Source: Prolixibacter denitrificans (GTDB lineage Bacteria > Bacteroidota > Bacteroidia > Bacteroidales > Prolixibacteraceae). Taken from it: a stretch of 64,000 nucleotides of DNA. A program made the translations under genes and the position numbers. Below are positions 1 through 9,181 of the stretch, piece by piece. The stretch lies in NCBI RefSeq assembly GCF_003014495.1, contig NZ_PYGC01000001.1:621805-685804 (forward strand), read 5' to 3'. The notes below the pieces were generated by a model. That model was not told the origin of the DNA. It searched no databases and was given only the letters and a program-made list of their open reading frames with translations. Position 1 is the first letter of the stretch. The number at the start of each line of letters is the position of its first letter.

Positions 1-1394
1 TGACCATATTTATCTGTTACCCAATCCAAAACGAGCTGACGTCCGTCATCATCGAAGTCGATATCGATATCGGGCATCGATACACGGTCAGGATTCAGGA
101 AACGCTCGAACAGCAAATCGTACTTAATCGGGTCGACATTGGTAATTCCGGTGCAGTAAGCAACGGCAGAACCCGCTGCCGAACCACGTCCCGGGCCAAC
201 AATCACGCCCATTTCGCGGGCAGCGTTGATGAAGTCCTGAACAATCAGGAAGTATCCGGGGAAACCCATGGTTTTAATGGTCTCCAGCTCGAAGTCGATA
301 CGTTCCTTATTATCGCCGGAGAACGCTTCGCCATAACGCCATTCGGCTCCTTTGTAAACGAGGTGCTTGAGATAATCGGCTTCGAACTTCACTCGTATTA
401 CTTTGTCGTAGCCTCCCATCCGGTCATACGCTTCGCCAAATTCTTCTTTCAGTTCATCTTCACTGAACTTGTTCCTGAACTCTTCGAGCGTACCGAATGA
501 TTCAGGTATGGGGAATTCCGGCATAATCGGACTGGAGTCAAGCTCGAAAAATTCAACCTTATCGACAATTTCCTGCGTGTTAGCTAAGGCTTCCGGAACA
601 TCGGAAAACAATTCGTTCATCTCAGCAGTGGTCTTAAACCACTCTTGTCGGGTGTAACGCATCCGGTTCGGATCATCAATGTCTTTTCCGGTATTCAGGC
701 AAATCAACAAGTCGTGTGCTTCGGCATCTTCCTCGTTCGTAAAGTGCACATCATTGGCAGCGATGATTTTTACATTGTACTTTTTCGCCAACCCCACCAG
801 CACTTCATTCACCATTACCTGCTTGTCGTACACATCCATTTTCATCCTTGGATCGTCGGTACGATGCCGCTGAAGCTCCAGGTAATAGTCATCGCCGAAT
901 ACACTTTTGTACCACTCGATGGCTTTTTCGGCTCCGGGAATATCACCACGCATAACCAGCTGTGGTATCTCTCCACCCAAACAAGCCGAAGAAACAATAA
1001 TCCCTTCGTGGTACTTTTCCAGCATCGTCTTGTCGATACGTGGCTTATAGTACATTCCCCGTGTATTAGCTATCGATACCAGCTTCAGCAGGTTTCGGTA
1101 GCCTTTCTCATTCTTGGCTAACAAGATCAGGTGGTTTCCCGAGCGGTCCACCTTATCCGATTTGTCATCCAGGCTTCGGGCTGCTACATAGGTCTCACAA
1201 CCTAAAATCGGCTTCATCCCATTTGCTTTACACGTGGCATGAAATTCTTTCATTCCGAACATCGAACCATGGTCAGTCAGCGCGACTGCCTTCATACCAT
1301 CGTTCTTTGCTTTTGTAACTAAATCGGGAACACTCGCAGCTCCATCCAATATGGAATACTGACTGTGGACGTGCAAATGGGTAAATGGGATCAT
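1..1394 (-). CDS. dnaE: DNA polymerase III alpha subunit, 5' part only
   Basis: Replicative DNA polymerase catalytic subunit. About 464 N-terminal residues are in the window and the gene runs off the left edge. The ATG at 1392-1394 begins [19 protein letters not shown], the PHP-domain opening with its HLHVHS metal motif; [13 protein letters not shown] follows. The palm starts at [11 protein letters not shown], and the catalytic aspartates sit in [13 protein letters not shown] near positions 45-80. No frame break is visible. The family normally exceeds 1100 residues, so more than half is missing only because of the window edge. The 247 bp upstream hold no gene apart from the terminator of the next gene. 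Confidence 0.97.
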   Translation of the reverse strand, partial: MIPFTHLHVHSQYSILDGAASVPDLVTKAKNDGMKAVALTDHGSMFGMKEFHATCKANGMKPILGCETYVAARSLDDKSDKVDRSGNHLILLAKNEKGYRNLLKLVSIANTRGMYYKPRIDKTMLEKYHEGIIVSSACLGGEIPQLVMRGDIPGAEKAIEWYKSVFGDDYYLELQRHRTDDPRMKMDVYDKQVMVNEVLVGLAKKYNVKIIAANDVHFTNEEDAEAHDLLICLNTGKDIDDPNRMRYTRQEWFKTTAEMNELFSDVPEALANTQEIVDKVEFFELDSSPIMPEFPIPESFGTLEEFRNKFSEDELKEEFGEAYDRMGGYDKVIRVKFEADYLKHLVYKGAEWRYGEAFSGDNKERIDFELETIKTMGFPGYFLIVQDFINAAREMGVIVGPGRGSAAGSAVAYCTGITNVDPIKYDLLFERFLNPDRVSMPDIDIDFDDDGRQLVLDWVTDKYG

Positions 1395-1590
1395 ACGGTA
1401 ATTTTTATTATTCCTCTGCTCAATACGTTCTCCTTCCGGAAGAGGTTTCCGGCTTCTTGTTTTTTCACGACTAAAGATAGAAAATTGCTACCCGCCGATG
1501 AATTTTACTTTTCAACACCTTGTCAAAAACATGGTTTAACCGGGCCGCAAAATTATATCAACAATTCTACTTTGGAAAAAGCAACGCATA

Positions 1591-1619
1591 AAAAAAGGGA
1601 GAACCCACCGGCCTCCCTT
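1591..1619 (-). terminator. Intrinsic terminator of the 1642-2331 lipoprotein gene
   Basis: On the minus strand a GGGAGG...CTCCC hairpin (AAGGGAG/CTCCCTT seen on the plus strand) is followed by a run of seven T. It lies just past the stop of the minus-strand lipoprotein gene and upstream of dnaE. Confidence 0.8.
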
Positions 1620-1641
1620 CATATATCCTGTTAAACAATTA

Positions 1642-2331
1642 TTAGTTAATCGTAATTTCCCTGTCGGTGGTCGAAATGGTTTGAATACTCGTATAGGCCG
1701 ATGTTTCAAATTTCAGGGCAATGACTTCGAACTTCAGTGTACCTGGTACATAGTTCGATACATAAGACGTCGGGATACTTAACTCAACGGTATCCTTTCC
1801 TGTTCCTCCGGCAAAAGGTGCAATATTATACACCTGCGTATCACCGCTAAAAACCTTCACCTGGTAACCATCGGCATTGGCCACTTTATCCCACTTCAGA
1901 TGCACACTGCTTGCGTCTGCCTGGTATTCGGCTGCGGTAATATGCGGAGGATAGAGGAACTCACTTGTCAAATCATTGGTTTCCGTGGCCGTCATCCCAT
2001 CGCTGAAATTAACCGAAAAAGTGTAAGTTCCCGGGACCGGAACGGTTGAAGTCATTTCCGAATCAGGAGTTTGCAGGTAGTAAGAATAACCACTGCCATC
2101 ATAACTGTCAAGCGGAACCGTCTGCCCATCGGGTGTCTGTACCTCAACACTGGCTGCCGATGCCAGGGTTATCGCAGAATAGACAATCCCGTGGACGGTA
2201 TCGTTATTGTATACTTTTGTCTGTGAGAATACATCTACTGTAGTTGTATAATCCGGCTTGGACTTTTTATTACACGATGCTAATCCCATCAGTATCAATC
2301 CAACACTTAATAACACATGCAATCTTTTCAT
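1642..2331 (-). CDS. Lipoprotein with a fibronectin-III-like C-terminal half
   Basis: 229-residue protein of unknown function. The N-terminus is an SPII signal with a lipobox ending at LASC (Cys20), so it should be anchored in the envelope. The middle (about 35-130) looks like a beta-sandwich of the kind found in Bacteroidota surface lipoproteins. Residues ~130-229 (IPT/FN3-like, with SSVHLKWDKVANADGYQVKV) match the fibronectin type III core pattern. It is transcribed alone, ends in its own terminator, and is divergent from rpsP. A role in binding or adhesion is inference only. Confidence 0.8.
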   Translation of the reverse strand: MKRLHVLLSVGLILMGLASCNKKSKPDYTTTVDVFSQTKVYNNDTVHGIVYSAITLASAASVEVQTPDGQTVPLDSYDGSGYSYYLQTPDSEMTSTVPVPGTYTFSVNFSDGMTATETNDLTSEFLYPPHITAAEYQADASSVHLKWDKVANADGYQVKVFSGDTQVYNIAPFAGGTGKDTVELSIPTSYVSNYVPGTLKFEVIALKFETSAYTSIQTISTTDREITIN

Positions 2332-2516
2332 AAATATGTATTTGATTTTACTATTGTACTATTGAATAAGATGATGTTCGGGAGAAAACGTTGCAATAAA
2401 ATTACGTTTTTTATCAGAAATTCTCTCAAAACAGTCGTCGAACCTCGATTGATATTTGTTCTCTCCTAATCATTTGAAAACCACAGAACGGGTATTTCAG
2501 AATTAAAATATTGTTG

Positions 2517-2524
2517 TAACTTTG
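2517..2524 (+). promoter_or_regulatory. Probable -7 box of the rpsP promoter
   Basis: TAACTTTG matches the Bacteroidota -7 consensus TAnnTTTG and lies 41 bp upstream of the rpsP ATG. I see no convincing TTTG -33 box at the expected distance, so this rests on one element. Confidence 0.45.
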
Positions 2525-2564
2525 CCGAGCATTTAAAATTTTCAAATACTAATTGTAATTTCTT

Positions 2565-3146
2565 ATGCCAGTAAAGATTCGTTTAGCAAGGCATGGTCGT
2601 AAGAGACATGCTTACTACCACATTGTGGTAGCAAATAGCAGGGCGCCACGGGATGGTCGATACATCGAAAGGATTGGTTCTTACAATCCGAACACAAATC
2701 CTGCTACAGTAGAGCTTGATTTTGACAAAGCTCTTGACTGGCTACAAAAAGGCGCCCAACCAACCGATACTGCTCGTGCGATTCTTTCGTACCGCGGTGT
2801 GCTGATGAAGAAACACCTGTTGGATGGTGTGAAAAAGGGTGCTTTCGACGAAGCAGAAGCTGAAAAACGTTTTGAAGCATGGATGAAGGAAAAAGAAGCC
2901 AAAATCCAGGCTAAAGTTGATCGGTTAGCTGCTGAATCTGACGAAGCATACAAAACAAGGCTGGAAGCCGAAGCTAAAGTTAGCGAAGCCCGCGCTGCAG
3001 AGATTGCCAAGCGCAACGCAGAAATGGCTGCCGAAGCTGAAGCCGCCAACGCTGAAGAAGCTGCAGAGGAAGCATCGGAAGAAGCAGAAGCTGCTCCGGA
3101 AGAGCCTGCTGCTGATGACAGCGCCGAAGAGAAAACCGAAGAATAA
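2565..3146 (+). CDS. rpsP: 30S ribosomal protein S16
   Basis: Small-subunit ribosomal protein needed for 16S rRNA folding and 30S assembly. The first ~80 residues are canonical S16 ([20 protein letters not shown], then [14 protein letters not shown]). The protein is 193 residues, about twice the usual 80-90, because of a C-terminal extension of ~100 residues rich in Ala, Glu and Lys that ends in an acidic tail. Long S16 tails are common in Bacteroidota. The extension looks like a charged helix or coiled coil. rimM follows 116 bp downstream, past a terminator-like hairpin. Confidence 0.97.
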   Translation: MPVKIRLARHGRKRHAYYHIVVANSRAPRDGRYIERIGSYNPNTNPATVELDFDKALDWLQKGAQPTDTARAILSYRGVLMKKHLLDGVKKGAFDEAEAEKRFEAWMKEKEAKIQAKVDRLAAESDEAYKTRLEAEAKVSEARAAEIAKRNAEMAAEAEAANAEEAAEEASEEAEAAPEEPAADDSAEEKTEE

Positions 3147-3194
3147 GGTTTTCATTTCTTTGCTCCGACTTCGACGTTGGGAAAAAGAAATACA

Positions 3195-3227
3195 AAGCGA
3201 TGGTCTTTTAGGCCGTCGCTTTTTTTA
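3195..3227 (+). terminator. Terminator or attenuator between rpsP and rimM
   Basis: AAGCGATGG (3195-3203) pairs with CCGTCGCTT (3213-3221) with one G-U pair, followed by seven T. Because rimM continues on the same strand 36 bp later, it may act as partial attenuation that gives more rpsP than rimM transcript. Confidence 0.75.
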
Positions 3228-3262
3228 TGTAACTTATCCGAACATCTAACGACTTTTAATAA

Positions 3263-3805
3263 ATGATGAGAGCTATCGTTAAAGAAGATTGCACATCCAT
3301 TGGTTATTTGCAGAAAACACACGGATTGGATGGTAGCTTTACTATGCATTTCGAAGAACAATTCGACCTGACACTGGAAGAAGCGAAATATCTTTTCCTG
3401 GAAATCGATGGAGGATTGGTTCCTTTCTTTATCAGTGAAGACGGCTTTCGCTATCGAGGTAACGACAGCGCCATCATCCATTTCGACGAAATTACTTCGC
3501 AGGAACAGGCACGTGAATTTACCGGATGTGCTGTTTTTGTATTTACCGATGAAATTATTGAACCCGAAGAGGAAGCCTCCCCTTCGATGCTGATGGGTTA
3601 CGAAGTAATCGATCAGAAGCATGGCTTGTTGGGAAAAGTTGTACACGTCGACGATTATTCCGGAAACCTGGTTATTACGGTTATTTTCCGTGAAAACGAA
3701 GTATTAATTCCGCTCTCTGATGATGTGCTGACCGAAATGGATGAAGCCAACCGTCAGCTCAAATTGATTTGCCCGGAAGGTTTGATTGAGCTTTACCTGG
3801 AATAA
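3263..3805 (+). CDS. rimM: Ribosome maturation factor RimM
   Basis: Assists late assembly of the 30S head, binding S19 and maturing 16S rRNA. 180 residues, normal length. The N-terminal RimM domain shows IGYLQKTHGLDGSF, and a PRC-barrel half (about 95-175) shows LMGYEVID, VDDYSGN and VLIPLSDDVLTEMD. Two consecutive ATG codons open the frame (3263 and 3266) and either could be used. The rpsP-rimM order is conserved in bacteria. Confidence 0.95.
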   Translation: MMRAIVKEDCTSIGYLQKTHGLDGSFTMHFEEQFDLTLEEAKYLFLEIDGGLVPFFISEDGFRYRGNDSAIIHFDEITSQEQAREFTGCAVFVFTDEIIEPEEEASPSMLMGYEVIDQKHGLLGKVVHVDDYSGNLVITVIFRENEVLIPLSDDVLTEMDEANRQLKLICPEGLIELYLE

Positions 3806-3877
3806 TTTTTTCGAAAGAAGTGCAACTTTAGGCCAACTTACGCGTCAATACTTATATAACCAAAAAAGAAAGATCCA

Positions 3878-4588
3878 ATGACAGCAAAGATTTTTTCGCT
3901 TATGGTTGTTCTGGCTTTCGCCTGGAACATAAGCGCCAAAGCCCAGGAAACTGATAAACGCACACTCCCGCCATTTACAGAAATTTCCCTAAGAGTGAGC
4001 GGCGATGTTCATCTCATGCAGGGTGATAACCAGTCGGTGGAAATAAAAGCCAAGGCTTCCACCATCAATAAACTCATTACCGAAGTAAAAGATCGCAAAC
4101 TGGTGATTCGATTCAGTACCACTGACTCGTGGTTCAAAAGCTGGAATCCCGGTAAAATAGATATTTACATTACGATTCCCCAAATCGATGCACTCTCGGT
4201 TTCCGGTTCTGGTTCAATTCTATCGGATGATGAAATTACTTCACGAATACTCGATTTGGCAGTAAGTGGAAGCGGCGACATCAAGCTAACTGATTTAAGC
4301 GCTGAAAAAGTATCTGCCGCCGTTTCCGGTTCAGGAGACATTTACCTGGAAGGCAGCGATACATCTGATTCATTCGAAGCAGCTATCTCCGGATCGGGCG
4401 ATATCAAAGCGTCCGAACTGAAGGCAAAGAATGTGGATGTGAAAATTTCCGGCTCGGGCGATTGCGACGTTTATGCCGTTGACCAACTCAAGGTGAGAGT
4501 GATTGGTTCCGGAACTGTCCGTTACGATGGAAATCCGCAGATTGATTCAAATGTCAGCGGTTCCGGTGGATTCAAGAAAGGACGTTAA
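3878..4588 (+). CDS. Secreted DUF2807 (head GIN domain) protein
   Basis: 236 residues with a signal peptide (cleavage near NISAKAQ). The body is a DUF2807 domain, which is expected to form a right-handed beta-helix. Seven or so SGSG turns recur about every 20 residues (SVSGSGSI, AVSGSGDI, AISGSGDI, KISGSGDC and others). The family is abundant in Bacteroidota and is sometimes called an autotransporter-adhesin head domain, but no specific function is established. It stands alone downstream of rimM with a 72 bp gap and ends in a bidirectional terminator. Confidence 0.88.
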   Translation: MTAKIFSLMVVLAFAWNISAKAQETDKRTLPPFTEISLRVSGDVHLMQGDNQSVEIKAKASTINKLITEVKDRKLVIRFSTTDSWFKSWNPGKIDIYITIPQIDALSVSGSGSILSDDEITSRILDLAVSGSGDIKLTDLSAEKVSAAVSGSGDIYLEGSDTSDSFEAAISGSGDIKASELKAKNVDVKISGSGDCDVYAVDQLKVRVIGSGTVRYDGNPQIDSNVSGSGGFKKGR

Positions 4589-4604
4589 TCAGCGAAAAGG
4601 ATAT

Positions 4605-4642
4605 AAAAAAAGAGCGGGAAGAAATCTTTCCGCTCTTTTTTT
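4605..4642. terminator. Bidirectional terminator between converging genes
   Basis: A-rich flank, AGAGCGG...CCGCTCT stem with a short loop, then a run of seven T. It serves the plus-strand DUF2807 gene and the minus-strand tsaC gene, since both strands end in U-runs. Confidence 0.85.
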
Positions 4643-4655
4643 GTGCTCAATATTT

Positions 4656-5231
4656 TTATTTCCGCAGTATCTGAACTTCACCACTAACTCCCAGGCGAAT
4701 AACACTGGATGGAGAAGTTGGCATTCGTTCTTCCTGCCGGTATTGTACAACGTAATCAACGCCTTCAACAATTTCCGGACTCACTTCATCAAAGAATGCC
4801 GGCGACGGCTCGCCACTGATATTTGCCGAGGTTGAGACAAGCGGCTTGTGGAAGCGCTGAATCAGTTGCTGTGTAAATGGCTCCTCTGTTATTCGGATGC
4901 CAATGCTTCCATCTTCGGCAATCAGATTCGTCGCCAGATTTTTGGCTCCCGGATACACAATCGTCAACGGCTTGTCCGCGACGTCAATCAAATCCCAGGC
5001 AACTTCCGGCACTTCCTCAATGTATGAATTTAGCAGATTGGGATTTTCCATCAGCACCAACATGCTTCTGGAGCTTTCCCGTTTTTTTAATTCACTAACC
5101 CGGGCAACCGAGTCAGCGTTTGTCGCGTCGCAACCAATGCCCCAAATAGTATCGGTGGGGTAAAGAATAATACCACCTTTCTTCAATACCTCCAAGGCCT
5201 GTCGGATATCTTCCCGAAAATCAGATTCCAT
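4656..5231 (-). CDS. tsaC: L-threonylcarbamoyladenylate synthase, short form
   Basis: Makes threonylcarbamoyl-AMP from threonine, bicarbonate and ATP for the t6A37 modification of ANN-decoding tRNAs. 191 residues of the YrdC/Sua5 family without the extra Sua5 domain. Signatures include GGIILYPTDTIWGIGCDA, the KKRESSRSM loop and KPLVSTSANISGEPSP. It is followed upstream on the same strand by dapD with a 26 bp gap, so the two are probably co-transcribed. YciO-type paralogues look similar, but the KRxSS and STSANxSG motifs favour an active TsaC. Confidence 0.93.
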   Translation of the reverse strand: MESDFREDIRQALEVLKKGGIILYPTDTIWGIGCDATNADSVARVSELKKRESSRSMLVLMENPNLLNSYIEEVPEVAWDLIDVADKPLTIVYPGAKNLATNLIAEDGSIGIRITEEPFTQQLIQRFHKPLVSTSANISGEPSPAFFDEVSPEIVEGVDYVVQYRQEERMPTSPSSVIRLGVSGEVQILRK

Positions 5232-5257
5232 GAAAATGTTTAATTCAATATTCTACA

Positions 5258-6076
5258 TTAAACCGATACACCGTACTCACGAAGTGCATCGTTGAGCGAA
5301 GTTTTTAAATCAGTAGAAGGCTTGCGCTTTCCAATGATCAACGCACAGGGAACGCCATATTCCCCGGCAGGGAATTTTTTCATCCGGGTACCCGGAATAA
5401 CCACTGAATTGGCCGGAATATGTCCTTTGTATTCCACTTCCTCGTCACCGGTTACGTCGTATATTTTAGTCGATTTGGTGAGCACTACATTGGCTCCAAG
5501 CACAGCTCCTTCTCCCACATGAACGCCTTCCACTACAATACAACGCGAACCAACGAAGCAATTGTCCTCGATGATAACAGGAGTAGCACCTACCGGCTCC
5601 AACACGCCGCCGATGCCTACACCTCCGGAAAGATGGACATTCGAACCAATCTGCGCGCAACTACCTACCGTAGCCCAGGTATCCACCATCGTGTTCTCGC
5701 CTACCCACGCGCCAATATTCACGTAGGACGGCATCAGAATCGCTCCCTTCGACAGGAATGAACCATAACGGGCTACCGCATGAGGAACCACGCGAACGCC
5801 GAGTTCCTTGTAATTTTTCTTGGTGGCAATTTTATCGTGAAACTCCAGCGAGCCCACTTCGATGGTTTCCATCCCCTGAATCGGGAAATAGAGAATCACC
5901 GCTTTTTTCACCCACTGGTTGACAACCCACTCGTCACCATTTTTCTCGGCAACCCGCACCTTGCCCTTATCGAGCATCTCAATTACCTCACGGATGCAGC
6001 TTTGCGTATCTTCTTTCTGCAGCAAAGAGCGATCTTCCCACGCTGCTTCAATCGTTTCGATGTATTTATCCCACAT
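5258..6076 (-). CDS. dapD: Tetrahydrodipicolinate N-succinyltransferase
   Basis: Transfers succinyl from succinyl-CoA to tetrahydrodipicolinate in the succinylase branch of lysine/meso-DAP synthesis. 272 residues, the normal length. The left-handed beta-helix of hexapeptide repeats runs from about 100 to 230 (GAILMPSYVNIGAWVGE, VGSCAQIGSNVHLSGGVGIGG, DNCFVGSRCIVVEGVHVGEG). PANSVVIPGTR precedes the C-terminal cap. It leads the dapD-tsaC pair. Meso-DAP made here would feed peptidoglycan and the Mpl recycling ligase at 57 kb. Confidence 0.96.
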   Translation of the reverse strand: MWDKYIETIEAAWEDRSLLQKEDTQSCIREVIEMLDKGKVRVAEKNGDEWVVNQWVKKAVILYFPIQGMETIEVGSLEFHDKIATKKNYKELGVRVVPHAVARYGSFLSKGAILMPSYVNIGAWVGENTMVDTWATVGSCAQIGSNVHLSGGVGIGGVLEPVGATPVIIEDNCFVGSRCIVVEGVHVGEGAVLGANVVLTKSTKIYDVTGDEEVEYKGHIPANSVVIPGTRMKKFPAGEYGVPCALIIGKRKPSTDLKTSLNDALREYGVSV

Positions 6077-6274
6077 AATATTCGTTTTAAATCACAAAAA
6101 TACATATTCCGGTTCCGTAAAAAAACCAACCTCCCGGCCGATTTGATTTCAGCAACTTTCAAATCGTAACCAACGTTTTGTATCTTGCCTGCATCTATTG
6201 GTTAATGTCCAATTTGAAATAACATGTTCCCATTGCAGTAAAAAGCAGGATTGGGAAGCTATCAGGAAGCAATT

Positions 6275-7093
6275 ATGCACAAGGCAAGATTTATATATCA
6301 TACTGAAAATCCATACATCCGAACGTTGCAACGACTTGTTTTGTTCTTTGCATTATTACTCATTTCGGTATCACAAGCCAAAGCACAAGTCTACTTTCCG
6401 GAAGACATGAAACAGGTGTCCGGAAAACTGGTTGATTCTGAATCTGGAGACATTGTTCCTTATGCCCATATTATCAATCAGCGCGTACATGGAGGAACGA
6501 TTTCCGATAAGAACGGTATTTTCTCCCTTCAGGCCGATCCGTCCGATACCCTTACGGTGAACGCCATGGGTTTTAAAACCATGAAAATCATCGTGGCCGA
6601 TTATCTCAAGAAAAACAAACAGTTGGTCGTTTATAAAATGAATCCCATCAGGTACCTGGTCGGCGAAGTGGAAGTAACCGGTAAAAACCAGAAGCTGGAC
6701 TTGTACGGTGTTCCCCAGGGAAACAAATCGAAAGTGCCAATAGAGTTGCGTAGCGATGATTTTAACAAGAAACCCCATTGGACTTCCGCGATTTTTTCGC
6801 CATTATCCTTCCTTCACTACAAGCTGAATAAACGTGAAAAGAATAAGCGAAAAGCCATGGCGGCCATTATTACCGAGCAGCAGTGGGATAAATTCAAGCT
6901 GGTTTACAACCGCGACATCGTGCACAACATTACAGGTCTCGAGGGCGATACGCTTGACGATTTCATGGTTTACTGCAATGTTAACATGAACTTGTATTAC
7001 AGTGCCACCAGCCTGGAAGTGGACCAACGTGTCCGGGAATTATTCAAGCAATTCAAGGCCGAAAAAATGTCCAACGATTCCATTAGCAATTAA
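6275..7093 (+). CDS. Secreted CarboxypepD_reg-like domain protein
   Basis: About 272 residues. I chose the ATG at 6275 because AGGAAG lies 6-7 bp upstream; an in-frame ATG at 6251 would add eight residues. The signal peptide ends near SVSQAKAQ. Next comes one carboxypeptidase-regulatory-like beta-sandwich (about 40-120: GKLVDSESGDIVPYAHI, GTISDKNGIFSLQADP, DTLTVNAMGFKTMK), as at the N-terminus of TonB-dependent transporters, but no plug or barrel follows. The C-terminal ~120 residues are not recognised. Probably periplasmic or outer-membrane associated; function unknown. Confidence 0.8.
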   Translation: MHKARFIYHTENPYIRTLQRLVLFFALLLISVSQAKAQVYFPEDMKQVSGKLVDSESGDIVPYAHIINQRVHGGTISDKNGIFSLQADPSDTLTVNAMGFKTMKIIVADYLKKNKQLVVYKMNPIRYLVGEVEVTGKNQKLDLYGVPQGNKSKVPIELRSDDFNKKPHWTSAIFSPLSFLHYKLNKREKNKRKAMAAIITEQQWDKFKLVYNRDIVHNITGLEGDTLDDFMVYCNVNMNLYYSATSLEVDQRVRELFKQFKAEKMSNDSISN

Positions 7094-7167
7094 TTTGAAA
7101 GAGTAGCGGTAAAGTCGTTTTGAGAACCGGAATGGATTCCTATTTTTATTGTAAAATCCGTTCAGCT

Positions 7168-8112
7168 ATGATTCTTCCAACTTTTGAGGACATAAAAGAA
7201 GCGCACGAGCGCATTCAGCCATACATTCACCGCACGCCAGTTCTCACTAGCGAGAGTGTTAATCGCTTGCTGGGCGCAGAACTGTTTTTCAAATGTGAAA
7301 ACTTCCAGAAAGTAGGTGCCTTCAAATTTCGCGGTGCCTGCAATGCTGTTTTTTCCCTTACGGAAGAAGAAGCATCAAAGGGCGTTGGAACGCATTCATC
7401 AGGGAACCACGCGGCAGCGGTAGCTTTGGCTTCCCGCCTGCGCGGAATCAAAGCGCGGATTGTTATGCCGGTCACTGCTCCCGACATCAAGAAAAAAGCG
7501 GTGGCGGGTTACGGAGCGGAAATTACTTACTGCGCTCCCACCCTTGAAGCACGGGAAACAACACTCCAGAAGCTCATTGACGAACATCGCATTACTGAAA
7601 TTCATCCGTACAATAACTTCCGGGTGATTTCAGGACAGGGAACAGCTGCCAAAGAGTTAATTGAAGATGTAGAGGAGTTGGATATCATTATGACGCCGGT
7701 GGGTGGTGGCGGATTGTTATCCGGAACTGCACTTTCCGCGAAAGCTTTATTGCCCGGTTGCCGTGTTGTTGCAGCTGAGCCGGCCGGTGCCGACGATGCT
7801 TACCGCTCATTTCGTGCGGGACACATCATTCCCTCGACCAATCCGAACACCATTGCTGATGGACTTCTGACGTCACTGGGCGAGATGAATTTCGCTATTA
7901 TTCAGCAATCCGTCGACGACATTGTCACGGTCTCGGAAGAAGCCATCGTGGAAGCCATGCGCATGATTTGGGAACGGATGAAGATTATTATCGAACCCTC
8001 TTCTGCCGTTCCGGTGGCCGCATTGCTGGAAAAGAAAATTCAGCCAAACGGACAAAAGATTGGTATCATCCTTTCGGGAGGAAATGTCGATCTAAGTAAA
8101 CTCCCTTTCTAA
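7168..8112 (+). CDS. Serine racemase / threonine dehydratase-like PLP enzyme
   Basis: Fold-type II PLP enzyme acting on serine or threonine (beta-elimination to oxo-acid plus ammonia, or serine racemisation). From the ATG at 7168 it has 314 residues; the longer frame begins with TTG at 7120. The Schiff-base lysine is K53 in VGAFKFRGACNAV, the phosphate-binding loop is VGGGGLLSG, and THSSGNHAAA binds the substrate carboxylate. EPAGADDAYRS has the Glu, Ala and Asp spacing of the divalent-metal site of eukaryotic serine racemases. There is no ACT domain, so it is not the isoleucine-regulated IlvA type. The stop overlaps the convergent porP/sprF gene by 4 bp. Confidence 0.88.
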   Translation: MILPTFEDIKEAHERIQPYIHRTPVLTSESVNRLLGAELFFKCENFQKVGAFKFRGACNAVFSLTEEEASKGVGTHSSGNHAAAVALASRLRGIKARIVMPVTAPDIKKKAVAGYGAEITYCAPTLEARETTLQKLIDEHRITEIHPYNNFRVISGQGTAAKELIEDVEELDIIMTPVGGGGLLSGTALSAKALLPGCRVVAAEPAGADDAYRSFRAGHIIPSTNPNTIADGLLTSLGEMNFAIIQQSVDDIVTVSEEAIVEAMRMIWERMKIIIEPSSAVPVAALLEKKIQPNGQKIGIILSGGNVDLSKLPF

Positions 8113-9173
8113 TAATAAATCTTCAGGTTACGGGGTTGCTCCTTGTTGAAATGCAGACCGGCACGTTTGGTAAAGCAATCGAGGTATTTGGCTCCACAGC
8201 CGAAAATATCGCCAAACTCGATGATGATGGAGATTTCATGGGCTCCACCACCAAAACCCGCTAAATCGGATGTTTGGATGTCGTAGCTATAGCCAAATCG
8301 GAATGAGCCGGTCACCAGTGCTGCACTTAACACAATGGCATCGTTATCGAGATAGTGTGTTCCCAGATTTTCATTCTTAAAAACCGGAATTCCCCGCCAC
8401 CAGGCACCGAACTCCAATGAACGACTATACCAATAAGCACCAAAATCAAGCTGATTAAAGTTGTGCTGACGCTCGTAGCGATAGCAAAATGCCGCCCGCC
8501 TGGGTTCTTCAATACGGCTGACTCGCTCCCTCCAGACATTCATCCCTCCAAATACCACCATCTTCATCGGCGTCCTGGCTTGATCATCCAGGAAGGAATA
8601 GCTGGGTTGCATCATATGCTCCACCGTTGTTCCTATCCAGTACTTTCTGGAATAAAGGAAAAGTGAAGTATTAAAGTCGAGGTAATTTGCCTTGGTCGCA
8701 GCTAAATAAGCATCGCCACTCGACTGTCCTCCATTTACCAATCCATCAGGAAAAATCAGTTTATTCCTGTTCAAACTCATCTGTCCTAACGTGAATTGGA
8801 GTCCCGGAATGAACTGTAGATTCTCTCCTAACTGAATCCGATATGAATATTGTAAGCCAAGGTAGGTCGTATTATAATCAGCAGAACCGGCCTGATCGGT
8901 TACCATAATAGCTCCAAAGCCACTCCGGTACTTATTTACATACATGTCGGCTGAAACGGCATACGAGTGGTATGCCTGTTTGATACCCGGCCATTGGTTA
9001 CGATAATTGCTGACTAAACGCACTCCACCTGTCGAGCCCGCCAGTGACGGACTCATAAAAGTAGGCGCTGCATAGAATTGGGAAAAGTGCGGATCCTGTG
9101 CATAAGACTTTGTTCCAAGCAGAAACACCTGCAGTAGCAATATGAATACAATGCGTTTTATCATCCCTGGCAT
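8109..9173 (-). CDS. PorP/SprF family type IX secretion membrane protein
   Basis: 354-residue outer-membrane beta-barrel protein with a signal peptide ending near GTKSYAQ. The opening DPHFSQFYAAPTFMSPSLAGSTGGVRLVSNYRNQWPGI-type segment is the hallmark of the family. Paralogues of SprF help secrete or anchor a particular giant partner protein made next door. The giant PKD gene ends 8 bp before this start, so the two are surely co-transcribed and this is probably its dedicated partner. The start could also be the ATG three codons on, at 9164. Confidence 0.93.
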   Translation of the reverse strand: MPGMIKRIVFILLLQVFLLGTKSYAQDPHFSQFYAAPTFMSPSLAGSTGGVRLVSNYRNQWPGIKQAYHSYAVSADMYVNKYRSGFGAIMVTDQAGSADYNTTYLGLQYSYRIQLGENLQFIPGLQFTLGQMSLNRNKLIFPDGLVNGGQSSGDAYLAATKANYLDFNTSLFLYSRKYWIGTTVEHMMQPSYSFLDDQARTPMKMVVFGGMNVWRERVSRIEEPRRAAFCYRYERQHNFNQLDFGAYWYSRSLEFGAWWRGIPVFKNENLGTHYLDNDAIVLSAALVTGSFRFGYSYDIQTSDLAGFGGGAHEISIIIEFGDIFGCGAKYLDCFTKRAGLHFNKEQPRNLKIYY

Positions 9174-9181
9174 ACCATATA

